Shown piece after piece: positions 52,095 to 62,988 of a stretch of 64,000 nucleotides of DNA. Source of the stretch: Calliopum simillimum (lineage: Eukaryota > Arthropoda > Insecta > Diptera > Lauxaniidae). A model generated the notes under the pieces. That model ran no database searches. It had not been told where the DNA came from and saw nothing but the letters and a program-made list of their open reading frames with translations. The stretch is from contig OX638370.1 of assembly GCA_951812925.1 (NCBI GenBank), positions 92,828,897 to 92,892,896 of the forward strand. Reading direction: 5' to 3'. Each line of letters opens with the position of its first letter. Position 1 is the stretch's first letter. The position numbers and the translations under genes are program-made.

Positions 52095-52901
52095 ATGGCG
52101 TTTTGACCAGACTGTGTGTTTCCTAGGGACTTTGACGTCCTGAATCTGAATCCGGGGTCCGTTTTTTTCCAGAACGTCTGAGAAAAAAGATTTCAAGGTC
52201 ATATGGAGGTCAAAATTGGGTTCATGCGTCGTTTAGTGATAAATTCGCTAAAACTCTGAAACTAATTTTTTATCATTGAGTTCTTTGTCTTTAAAAAGAA
52301 TATGTGATCAAAAAGGGTATCTCGGGCCTAGTTTCGGAGATGTTTCGGATATATTTTCTATGAAAACCGCTATAAGTTGGGAACCCCTGGATGGATTTGA
52401 AAAAAATTGGAGTCATATGAAAGGTAATTTGACAACCTCTAAAAATATTTTCAATTGGATTCATAGTTTTGGAGATATGACCTTTTTGAAATTTTGAGGA
52501 ATTTTTCAATTACAACAACAAATACATCAACAAAACCAACAACAACAACAACAACAAAATACCTTTCATATGACACCAATATTTTCCAAATCCATCCAGT
52601 GGTTCCCAACTTATAGCGGTTTTCATAGAAGATACATCCGATTCTTCCGATGGCTATATCTCCGAAACTAGGCCCGATAGACCCTTTTTGATCACATATT
52701 CTTTTTTAGAACTAAGAATTCAATGATATAAAATTAGTTTGAGAATTGTAGCGAATTTATCACTAAACGACACATGACCATTTTGACCTCCATATGACCT
52801 TGAAATCTTTTTTCTCAGACGTTCTGGAAAAAAACGGACCCCGGATTTGGATTCAGGAAGTCAAAGTCCCTAGGAAACACATAGTCTGGTCAAAACGCCA
52901 T
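52095..52901. mobile_element. 807-bp foldback
   Basis: ATGGCGTTTTGACCAGACT at 52095 with its complement ending 52901. Arms ~360 bp, landmarks CCCGGATT/CCGGGGTCCG, CATATGGAGGTCAAAAT, CGGGCCTAGTTTCGGAGAT. The spacer contains a CAACAACAACAACAACAA tract (52538-52556). Relatives at 17260-17500 and 22500-22610. Confidence 0.8.
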
Positions 52902-54217
52902 GACATTTTTTTATTTTGTAAACCTGTGTTATTTGGAATATCAAATTTAAACCATTCATTAAATCTTAATTAAAAATAATTCTAGTAACTTAAATAGGTA
53001 ACTTAAATGTATCAACATTTTTATGTTTTTGGCAGGCGCTCAAGAGTGCGTAAACGTTTTACTTTATCTTTTTTATGGTGTTATGGTTTGTCTCGTCAAG
53101 TCGATTGTTTTTTAAATATTTAATTTATTGAATTCTTATCTCGTTTTTTCATTCTTACAGTCAATGAACTTGACTTTACTTGGTCAAAAAGCGTCAAACG
53201 GCTTTTTTTGGGGGCTACTGTATAAATATTCATAAATTCTTAATAGAGAGAGAGAAAAAAATATATACCAGATTCTTTATGGAAGTTTAATATCCGTTAA
53301 AATGTTCTTATGCTAAAATTTGCAACTTTCTTTGTCCAAAAAATATACAAAGAAAGATCTTCAATAAATTTTGTTCTGCATTTTCTTCATCCATCAATAC
53401 TCGTTTTAGCTGTAGATTGTCTAGCTAACGGTGCATTATATAATAAATAAACAAATTTTATTGAAATGTAAATTTCAATTTCAGTCAGTAAACTATTGCC
53501 TGACATAAATTCGTACATAGAATTAGTTCGCTAACGTAAATTCTCACGAATAAAAGATACTTTTTTGTTTGTTTTTTGTTCAAGTATAGAAAGGTGTTGT
53601 ACGCTTCCATACTTTTGTGTCAAAAAGGTTTATCTTTACTTAGCATTTATTTTTTAAAGAAATGACGACGTGTTTTTTTATTAATATAAATATGAGCTAA
53701 AGTACATTTAATGAAATTTCCTTTAAATAATATCTTAGTTGCTATAAATACCACGGCAGATTTTGTGTCCATATTCTCCTCATAGAGTCTAGTAAGACCA
53801 TAAAATTATTTCTTTTTTGTACGGTAACTATTGAGTGCCTACAATTCTCTTCAGTACTTTCGCGCTTCATGTATTTCTAATTTCACTAATTAATTGTTTC
53901 CACGATGATTCAGAACTGCTGCGTTTTCTGCTGTCCTGAATGCTTGACGCCAATGCTTGATGGTCTAGAGTTGCACATGATCCCCGATTAAACCAAAAAA
54001 AAGAACATATCGATTAGCATACATCGAGAGCAATATAATGAGGCAAATTGATGCTTTATCGGAAAATATACTGAAACGATACCTATTAATATTTTTTTTA
54101 TCTAAAACAATATACGAGTATTTGTGGTAGAAACAAAAAAATTTTTTATCTTTTTGTTAGGAATAAACTTTTGGAAATATTTTCACGCAGGCACAAAAGT
54201 TTTCGATCGTTATACCC
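52902..54217. other. 1.3-kb interval without recognised gene
   Basis: No domain, terminal repeat or foldback seen. A GC-richer patch at 53900-53990 gives no long frame. Confidence 0.45.
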
Positions 54218-55470
54218 TCCGACAAAAATCAACTTTTGGTTGCACAACTGAAAAAAACCAATATTTTCTGAAAATATGGCTAAAAATAATTTATACGTGT
54301 CTTCCGGATTTTCTGAATGAGGTCGAAACTTTTTTTAGTAGAAAACTTTCACCCTCTACAAGGTACAAGAACTTTAACCCCCTACATCCCCCACAAATGG
54401 GTAAGTTTTGACCACTTCTCAAAACGGTACAAAAACTAACCCTTAAACGGGGGAATAATGGATCAACATGTACTACAGAAATATTTGCTATAACATTAAT
54501 AGTTACCGAATGCTTAAAAGTCGAAAATTCATCAATAAAGACCTCACACACTTCATGTTAATTAAATTTTTTTACGTATTATTCTTAAGTTTTAAGCATT
54601 TTTTGACTTCGGTGACCCCTAATGAAATTTTTGTAGAATATTTTGTGTAATATTTTAACCCATTATAACCTGTTTTTTTTTTGAGAATAGGGGTCAAACA
54701 CACCCACACAAACAGAATATAAAGCGTTAGTGTGTTTTAAAAACTCTTTCTTATCTGATTTTGTTATGACTTTGGGACAACAACTTTTATCCAGTGTGTG
54801 AGAGTGAAATTTCGTATGTACGTTTCTTGTGCGTATTTTAGCTAAGAAAACAATATATTTCTAAGGTTCGGATAATTACGAGATTATTTTGTTTGATACC
54901 TTGATTCTAGGTGAAAAATTTGCGATATCACACGCTCCATTCCGAGTATTTTTGAGATCTTATTAAAATAAAAACCAAATCAAGCGGAGGTTTTTCATAA
55001 AATGGCTGGGTTTTTATTTAATTACGATCTCAAAAATACTTGTAGTGAATCGTACGACATTATATCTGATACATTAAATTAGATTTATATTGTTTTTTTA
55101 GCTAAAATAGGCAAAAGAAACGAATTTGCAAAATTTCACCCCTCTGTAAAACTTCAAAACAACGTTTTGGATAAGACTTGTTGTCCCAATGTCATAGCAA
55201 AATCATATAGGAAACATTTTGACAAACATATTAACCCATTGTATGCTGTTTTGTGGGTCTGTTTGACCCGTTTTCCGGGTTATAATGGGTTAAATTACTA
55301 AACAAAATAATCAATTGAAAATTTCATTAGGGGCCACCGAAGTCAAGAAATGCTGAAAACATAAGAATAATATTGATATTGACGATTTTTTGGCGCTGAA
55401 ATCTCGACTTCTTACTGATCGGTAACTATAAGTGAAATTTTATAGCAAATATTTCTGTGGTATTGATGTA

Positions 55471-56013
55471 TGGTTACCGGACATAATCCCAACGGACATA
55501 ATCCCCATTTCGTAAATGGGGATTATGTCCGAAAATTTTTCGGTCATAATCCCCATTTTGGCCATGGGGGTTATGTCCGCAAATTTTTCGGACATAATCC
55601 CAATGGGGGTTATGTCCGAAAAATTTAATTAAGATTGAACAAAATTTTTGCAATAATCCATTTAAAAAATTTATATAGTGTTGGATGTTATGGACTGATC
55701 CGCGGCCGAAGGCCGCCGCGAAGCCAGTGTTGGATTTTTGGGAGTTTTAAATCCTGAGCTGCGGCCGCAGGCCGCCTACTTACCCCTACTCTTATGAAAA
55801 AATACTGTGGCTAGCAAACTAGGTGTTGGATATATTAAAGACTGATTCGCGGCCGTTATGGGGACTATGTCCGTCTTTTCCTGGGGATTATGTCCGAAAC
55901 ACTTGCGGACATAATCCCCATTGAAAAAATGGGGATTATGTCCGAATTACTTGCGGACATAATCCCCATATCGTGAATGGGGATTATGTCCGTGGGGATT
56001 ATGTCACGGCACC
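55471..56013. mobile_element. 543-bp element of palindromic 14-mers, 9-bp TSD
   Basis: Fourteen copies, counting both orientations and one- or two-base variants, of GGGGATTATGTCCG occupy both flanks (55478-55620 and 55857-56010). Between them lies the GC-rich core (55688-55796). Flanked by TTGATGTAT at 55463-55471 and 56014-56022 (8 or 9 bp depending on the boundary); the uninterrupted left arm of the host foldback shows the empty site. Ends GGTTACCG and CGGCACC are roughly complementary. No ORF. Confidence 0.85.
55688..55796 (-). repeat. GC-rich core module, copy 2
   Basis: Inverse complement of 723-832, with GCGGCCGCAG and GATCCGCGGCCG blocks conserved. A short further fragment (GTGTTGGAT, ACTGATTCGCGGCCG) follows at 55824-55855. 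Confidence 0.8.
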
Positions 56014-56357
56014 TTGATGTATTATTGATCCATTATTCCTTCGCTTAAGGGGTAATTTTTTGTACCTTTTTGAGAAATGGTCAAAAATTACCCATTTGTA
56101 GGGGATGTAGAGGGTTAAAGTTTTCTACAAAAATATTTTCCTTAATATCCTGCATAAGTCTTCAGAAGACATGATATACCTCAGATGTATGGATCGTGAA
56201 ATTTAGTGAGTCGATTCAACACATGAATAAAACACTTTAAAGACCGATTAAAAAAAAATTCGGCCTGATCCAGAAAATCGGGAAGACACGTACAACTTAT
56301 TTTAAGCCATATTTTCAGAATATATTTGTTTTTTTAGTTGTGCAAAATCGTGTCGGG

Positions 56358-57039
56358 CGGTGTTACTACTCCTCTTGAATTCTATGTTATTATGAGTAAT
56401 TGTGTTTTTTACCACCACTTTTACTGACTTGTAACATATTTCGAGCATATATTTTCGAAACGTTTCTGTTAAAAATATAAAGCAAAATAATCCAAAGTTT
56501 TGCGGTTTTATAACTTTTTGGTATGGTTTTTTTTTTCTTTCTTTATTGTTGTGATGTATTGTTGACTCATCAACCTTAAATGACTTCTCATTGAAAATTC
56601 ACTATGAAAACCGCATGTTTTGTTGTGTTTTTTTTTTCGATTGCTTAAAAACGTGCGCCAACTTTTGATGAATTTTTTTTGTGTTCAGCTTTTTATCTGT
56701 CTTTAATTTTTGTTTTGTCAGACACTCCATAACAAACAGATGCTACTATACTTATTAAAATTGTATTTCCATATACATGCATAAACAATAGAGGATTATT
56801 AATACCAGGAAATATTTATAAAACTCGAGGAGTGACGCTTTTCATAGCTGCGATTTTTGACAAAGATACCAAGCACTCCACTTTGAGGAACGATGGAATT
56901 TCCCCAATTGCATGCAGCGATTCAGGCGCCTACTGACTGTGTATTGGAATACTTTAATTTTTGTTTGTAGAACTTGGGGCGTATGGCAGAGAATCTGAAG
57001 GAGGTTTTTACGCAAGGCAAAATCCTTTCAGTAAATGTA
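56358..57039. other. Spacer, nothing recognised
   Basis: T-rich sequence without a supported gene. A TA at 57038-57039 is the mariner target. Confidence 0.5.
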
Positions 57040-58120
57040 CGAGGGGTACTACTTATGTTTCGGGAACTGGCAACACTAATGTCAATAGCTAAAATCTGGC
57101 AACACCATGATAAAGTTTGACATTTTTCAGCATAAACGTACTCACAACGTTTTGATGTACAAGTGCTATTTGTTTTTTTTTATAGTGAATTAAGAAAATC
57201 AATTTGGCCGAAAAATGGTAATTTCAAGAGAAGGTTTTCGTTGGACACAAAACATCGATGCAGTACATGAACTCATAATGCAAGATCGTCATGTGACATA
57301 TTGTGAAATAGAGGCATCCTTACACATTAGTTCCAATTCAATACATTCGATTTTGCATGAACACTTAGTTGTAAAAAAATTTGTTCTCGTTGAATATCTC
57401 ATAATTTATCAATCGTTAAAATAAAGGCTCGCGTCAATTGGTGTAAGGAAATGATTAAAAAATTCGATCGTCGTGCTTTAAAAGACGTGTATAAAATCGT
57501 GACAGGTGACGAATCATAGATATATGCCTATGAGCCGGAAACAAAACAGCAATCGACCGTGTGGGTATTCCAAGACGAGCTAAATCCAACAAAAGTTTTT
57601 CGTGGAAGAAACAAAGCGAAGCAAATTATCGCCTGTTTCTTCGGCCGAATGGGTCATGTGGCCACTGTTCTGCTTGAGCAACGTAGGATGGTCAATTCTG
57701 AGTGGTACACGACGTTTTTTTTTGCTGGAAGCCTTTGGAGAAATTCGAAAAACCAACCGCCGAAGACGAATCATTCTCCATCATGACAATGCGAGCTCTC
57801 ACACATCTCGTGAAACAGGTGAATTTTGAGCAGTCAAAACATCGAATTGATAATTCATCCTCCGTACAGTCCTGATTTGGCACCCAATGACTTCTTCTTG
57901 TTCCCGAATTTACGAGCGCCGAAGAAGCAGCTGAAGCGTTCAAAAACCATGTTTTGGAGATGTCTTAAGAGGAATGGAAAAACTGCTATGACAAATGGTT
58001 TGAACGAATGCAAAAGTATATTGATCATCAAGGGCAATATTTTGAAAAATAATAAAGCTATTTTCATTTAAAAATGTTTGTTATTATTTGCTATTCCCGA
58101 AATACAATTAGTACCCTACG
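57040..58120 (+). mobile_element. mariner element, TA flanked
   Basis: CGAGGGGTACTACTTATGTT at 57040 and its imperfect complement ending at 58120 (AATTAGTACCCTACG), ~27-bp inverted repeats, with TA on both sides. 1081 bp, standard mariner size, carrying one dead transposase. Confidence 0.85.
57215..58071 (+). pseudogene. mariner transposase (DD34D), inactivated
   Basis: ATG 57215. The N-terminal HTH part is divergent (EIEASLHISSNSIHSILHEH). After a stop and frame change at 57421 the catalytic part reads VTGDES (first D, then a stop), TVWVFQDE, HHDNASSH (second D) and YSPDLAPNDFFLFP (third D), the mariner DD34D signature. Frameshifts lie at the T-run near 57717 and near 57828. The C-terminus is scrambled from about 57930. 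Inactive copy; a detached relative of its left end is at 61268-61347. Confidence 0.9.
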
Positions 58121-58195
58121 TATTCGTTTTTAAATTTCAAGATCATATATTTTTTTCTGAAACTAAGTAGATACCTACTTTCAACCTCTCTTGCG

Positions 58196-58340
58196 AGTAA
58201 CACCACAAATTATCCGCCACCGAGACCTCTGCCATATGAAGAACATCCATTGCCATTTGGCATTGTTGCTGATGATGCTTTTTCATTAAAATCTTATTTG
58301 CTTAAACCATTCTCCAAACAAGAAATATATGTTTTATAAT
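58196..58340 (+). pseudogene. Harbinger/PIF-like transposase fragment
   Basis: One ~48-codon open frame reads LPYEEHPLPFGIVADDAFSL followed by YLLKPFS, matching the region around the second catalytic aspartate (V-DDAFPL---L-KP) of HARBI1-type DDE nucleases. Ends at a TAA. No other part of the transposase was found nearby. Confidence 0.7.
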
Positions 58341-59571
58341 AGTTATCAAACGACACTCACTAAAAGCGGAGTAAAAATTGTGACTCATCTTGCAATTTTT
58401 TTCTGAAGGCGAACACCGAAGTTGTTCAAAATATCGAAGAATTAATTACAATAGAACAAAAAAGAGTTTTATTTGGAATTAAACAGAAATTGACCTTTAG
58501 CATGAAAAAACTTATTTAAAAATCATATGGTTGAACAAAATATCAACATTCCCATGTAATTTAATAAGACAATATTCATTAGAATAATATTTTGTACACA
58601 TTTCGAACACGCAGTATTCGCATTAAACTGAACTTTCTTTTGATTTCTCCATCGGCTCCCAATACATATGGATATTTTCTCGATGGTTCTCGCAACTTTT
58701 TATACGGCGTGTATATGCAACATTGTGTTTATGCCCAATTTACGTGAGATGATACGCTTAAATTATTTTACGTTAGATGGCGCAATCAATTTACTTATTT
58801 TATATAAGTTTTATTAAACAGTTTAAGCAATATGGTAAAATTTATATCTATTGTACATGTGAGTCTTTTTGATAGTACTATTAAAAAATAATTATTTATT
58901 TGTAGTCATTTGCAAACATTCAACAACAAAAGCATGCAACAAAATGAAAAAAAAAAAAAAATAAAAACGATAAACATGGAACGTAAATCCAATAAAATAA
59001 AAATATCCATCCAATTTAATAGACAATTTTGCCGCTCCTCATCATCTTGGGGGGAATAAAAACTTGGGCTGCTTGAAGCGCTGGATGTGTAATGGCTGTG
59101 TAACGGTGGCTAGCGATGCTGTCGAGCAAATTGAATGTTCATGTAAAAATATAAAGAAAAAATACAATGTTGTAGCAATGAAAAAAAATATTTAAGCCAC
59201 ATATGACTACTCGCTGCACTCGCTCCTTTCGAATTTTACTGCATTGTAATACAACTTTTGACATAAATTTTAATTATAGAATTTCATTACACACATCACA
59301 ATTTTACCATAAGTATTTGTGTAACAAAAACAGTCTAATAGTTTAGTAAATTTGCAAATATAATTTGTTTGCCTGTGGGTGGTCTATAAATGGTTTAAAT
59401 TAACAATTTAAATTAACAATTTAAATTTATCTTTCTCGCTAAAAAGCTTAAAAGAAATTTCTCTTTTTTTATAGTTCTCCTCAACTCTATCAGGATCAAC
59501 AGGACATATATTTTTTATTGTCTGACCCACATTTACTTATCGATAGAAGCACATACTTAGGTGAGGCACAT
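58341..59571. other. 1.2-kb interval without recognised gene
   Basis: AT-rich, possibly the remainder of a decayed Harbinger element, but no further coding or terminal repeats recognised. Confidence 0.4.
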
Positions 59572-59800
59572 AGCGCAGTCCGTTAATAAATGCGCTATGT
59601 AGAGAGTTTGACTTCAAATGTTCCTTTTTCAAATCCGGCCGCAGACAAAAAGTAAAATTTTTCATTTGTTATTTCATTTAATTTAAAATAAATTAAATTA
59701 AAAACATAAATTGATGATGGTTACGTGGCGGTAACTGAAACATGTGTCACCATAGTTAGCCGTGTTTAGTAGTTTTTTCTCTTATCCCAATTTTCATAAT
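59572..59800 (+). repeat. tRNA-derived SINE, copy B
   Basis: Same family as 3580-3812: CATAGCGCAGTCC head, GCAGACAAAAAGT junction, and GATGATGGTTACGTGGCGGT body. The box-B region is more decayed here. Confidence 0.75.
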
Positions 59801-59804
59801 TTTT

Positions 59805-59970
59805 ATACCCTACACACAGGGTATATTCACTTTGTCCTTCCGTTTGTAACGCAGAGAAGGAGGCGTGCTAGATATAGAAAAATATATATATTCTTGATCA
59901 GCGTCACCTCCTGAGTCGATATAGCCATGTCCGTTTGTCTGGCTGGGTGTCTGTGCGTGGAAATACATTT
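59805..59970 (-). repeat. Truncated copy of the 38.1-39.0 kb repeat
   Basis: Minus-strand match to its 3' end: GGGTATAAA end, CTTTGTCCTTCCGTTTG, CGCAGAGAAGGAGGCGTG, and the GTCTGGCTGG tract. Confidence 0.7.
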
Positions 59971-60019
59971 TATGAGAAAACTGAGCAAGATCACGGAGAG
60001 AATTTTGAGCTAAAAACAA

Positions 60020-60720
60020 TCCCAAACCAATCAATTTTGGGTGTGATTTTCAGCTTGTCCATAATTTTCTTGATATCAAGTAATAATGTGCTTGTTTATC
60101 AAAAAAATTAATATGCCCATTTGAGCTCAATTCAATTCAATTTGTGATTGTTCGTCAAAAATTTATTAAACGCATTTGTGCTTAAATTCAGCCCTTTTGT
60201 ACTTGTTTATAAAAAAAAAAAACGAATATTCCCATTTTTTCTTAATAATTTCTTATATATGAAAATATGAATATGACCATTTTTGCCAAATGCAAGAAAC
60301 ATCATTCCGTTTTCCAAAATCAATGTACCAAAATGTCCAAAGACACCTCAGTACATCGTAACATCCCATTATGGGATGTCAGGAGTATTTACTCTATCAT
60401 AAATACCCAATTCGACTGTCGAGCAGGAATTATTTAAGCAGGAGATGATATAGTCATATTGAGAATTATAAACACACAGAATAAACATAAATGAAAATTT
60501 ATTTTATGATAAACAATCACAAAAGGGCTTGAATTAAGCAAAAAATGGGCTTATTTATTTTTTTTGATAAACAAGTACAAAATGGCATGCATTGAGTACA
60601 ATTGGTCTTAATTATCAAAATTTATTTTATGCCCAAATTTGAGCTTGAATTGCGAACAAGTTGGGCGTATTTTGGGATGATTTTATGCTATATTGGGCTT
60701 AATTCTGAATATTTAATTTA
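60020..60720. repeat. Imperfect foldback
   Basis: Motifs such as GTACTTGTTTAT and GATAAACAAGTACAAAA recur in both orientations (60199, 60567) with AAATTTGAGCTTGAATT near 60642 opposing the left half. Old and AT-rich. Confidence 0.45.
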
Positions 60721-60834
60721 AGAACGATTTGAGCTAGATTTTAGATCATTTTTTTATCTCCTTGATAATTCAATCAAATTCTGTCTCCGTAGCCAAAGTA
60801 AGCTCGTGGGATTAAAAATGAGAATATTGACGAA

Positions 60835-61015
60835 ATGATGGCCATTTTTTGAAAAATCTTAAAAATTAATTTTTTTTCTAAAAATTGTTTTTACGGAAAT
60901 CTTTTGATAAAGTAATGATTTTCATCCACCTTTCTGTAAAAAAAATTAACAAAAAAAAAAAAAAAAATTTCTGAAAGTCTACTTTTAAGATTTTTCAAAA
61001 AATGGCCGCCATAGA
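60835..61015. repeat. Hairpin ~180 bp
   Basis: GATGGCCATTTTTTGAAAAA at 60838 pairs with TTTTTCAAAAAATGGCCGCC at 60990. Flanking A/T runs extend the stem. Confidence 0.6.
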
Positions 61016-61267
61016 ATACAAATCAAAATATCTTTATAAGTGCTACAAGAATCAAAAAACAAAAATTAAAAAAAATTGATTTTTGACAAAATGGCGGAAC
61101 TTTTTTTTAAAAAAAAAAAAAAGAAAAAAAATCGATTTTTCGCAAAAACACTATTTTGACAATCTGAAGTTCCATGCTCAATACTTGGAAAAAAAAAAAT
61201 TTCCCTTCAAAATAATAATGAGTGGATTCACATTTGAGGTGACGTGGAAGGGAGTTCCATAAACGAG

Positions 61268-61347
61268 CAAAACGTGGTGTTGCCAGATTTTAGCTATTGA
61301 CATTAGTTTTGCCAGTTCCCTAAATATAAATGGTACCCCTCGTATAG
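61268..61347 (-). repeat. Solo mariner left end
   Basis: Complement of 57040-57115: CTGGCAAAACTAATGTCAAT and AGCTAAAATCTGGCAACACC on the minus strand, ending in a TIR-like TACGAGGGGTACC. No matching right end nearby. Confidence 0.75.
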
Positions 61348-61478
61348 TCAACTGTTTACTAACATTTTCTTTAAGGTGTTTGGCATGTGAAAATTATGTA
61401 AGACAACATGGGAGAATAACATGAATTCTTTTCTTGCACATACAGAGTAGTTCCGCATAGAATTCAAGTACTGAAAAA

Positions 61479-61664
61479 TCAAACCATAGTGAACGCGCTG
61501 ACAGCTGCATCCATTGATGTCGCCACATCTATGACCCAGTGGGGATAGGATGTGGTATTGGACGATGATATTTCGATGATGTAAGTCATAAGAAATATAT
61601 AAACTAAAAATACAACGCAGAGCATAGTCATATTTTTATGAATTTTGCGCGCAATTGGATGCAT
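61479..61664 (-). CDS. Possible small membrane-protein ORF
   Basis: 61 codons on the minus strand from ATG 61664 to TGA. A short basic N-terminus (HPIARKIHK) precedes one hydrophobic segment (TMLCVVFLVYIFLMTYII, residues ~13-30), then a polar tail with possible N-glycosylation site. No homologue recognised, no clear splice context. Could be a chance ORF or an exon. Confidence 0.15.
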   Translation of the reverse strand: MHPIARKIHKNMTMLCVVFLVYIFLMTYIIEISSSNTTSYPHWVIDVATSMDAAVSAFTMV

Positions 61665-62833
61665 TCTATACGTAGATTAGCATAGTGATCGCATAAACAA
61701 AGCATAGTGGAAGGGGTGGTGAGGGGAGTGGAGTCTTAGGGCGACTTAATTAAATTTAGACGTAAGTGTATGATGAATCTTCAACCGGTTTAGCGGCTTA
61801 ATTACGCGCCGCTTTGTTTTGTTTATTTTGTTCTTTGTTGCTGCCGTTTTTCATTTCAGAGTCATTTTGAAGTTTCAAGGTAAAAAGCGCTTGAAACGCT
61901 AGAATACGCGTAATAACAGGCTTGACAAAGCCATTCAGCCAGCCAGCTAGTCAGTAATATTACTAATAAAATAAACAAAAACAAATCGACAGAATGAGAA
62001 AAAAAACAATCTTAATAAGGAGCAATAAAAAATGTACATACCATAACAAACATGACCATAAGTAAAAACAACAATAATAATAATAACAACAATATAAAAA
62101 GAACAACAAAAAGCGTGAGAAAATTAATTCCCAGCCCAGCTTAAATTGTTGTTAACCCAACAGGTTAGCAACGGCCTAAACAACTTGGTCTTGTTATCAT
62201 CAGCACCAGCGAGCAGTGCACATAACTTAGTTGGGGCTTAATTCGGCGAAAAGCGCCAAATCTTCTAATTTATTTAAGTCACATTTTTGTTGGTGCTTTC
62301 ATAATTTAGTAGGCCTAAATGTCTTCTACGAAGTGCTTGATTTATTAGTAAAAACGGGTTACCTACTTTAGCCTGTGTTGTCAACTTGGCGTTACTCTCG
62401 CTGCCGGCCGTATTGGCCATATTGTGCAATCTGAAATTTTTTCGGCATTTTTTTTTTTTTTTTTATGAATAGCACGCAAGTAAGCAACGCGTTGTGGGGT
62501 CTTTTAATTGCGGATGTGCTGATTTGAAAGAAATTCGTAGAAGTTGAATATTAGGAGTTTCAATTTCATTTAAATAGTTCCTGAAGAACATTTTACCTTA
62601 GCACCTTTTTAGCTTTTTATGTTACTTCAAGCAGTAGTGGCTTTAACTGAAATCAAAGCTCAATTTTGATTTATTGACTTTAGTTCTAGAATTAAATTTT
62701 ACCAACGCATCTTTAACGAAAACTTTAACAATTTAAGGTAGCATGTAATGTTCTTAGCTCTTAAAAAAAAGTAGAGATTATATGAGGGGTTTGATCACAA
62801 GATATCATTAAATGCAAGGAGATGGCACTATCA
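61665..62833. other. Unique-looking non-coding interval
   Basis: Less repetitive and slightly GC-richer than the rest, without a supported ORF. Contains an AACAACAATA-rich tract near 62070-62105. May be intron or regulatory DNA of a gene outside the window. Confidence 0.35.
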
Positions 62834-62988
62834 TAGAGGTATAGAAACAAAAGTGACAATATTCCCTTTATTCGTGGACATGTTTGACTGTGACAGCTGC
62901 ATTTGATGATAGCTTGTGTTCAAACACTATTAGACACGTTCATGAAAAAAATTTAGATTGCTGCCTTTGTTTCTATACCCCTAAGATG
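62834..62988. mobile_element. Small ~155-bp TIR element
   Basis: GGTATAGAAACAAAAGTGAC at 62838 pairs with TGCCTTTGTTTCTATACCCC near 62962; arms ~25 bp. Confidence 0.5.

Larger units (their letters stand above)
54218..56357. mobile_element. Foldback ~1.6 kb, interrupted
   Basis: 54218-54990 is inverted at 55010-55470 plus 56014-56357. Landmarks: GCACAACT at the outer part, ATGGATCAACATGTACTACAG, AACCCATTATA with GGGTCAAAC, and GTCCCAA/TTGGGAC. The right arm is split by the 543-bp element 55471-56013 with duplicated TTGATGTAT. Relics at 8990-9440. Confidence 0.75.
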
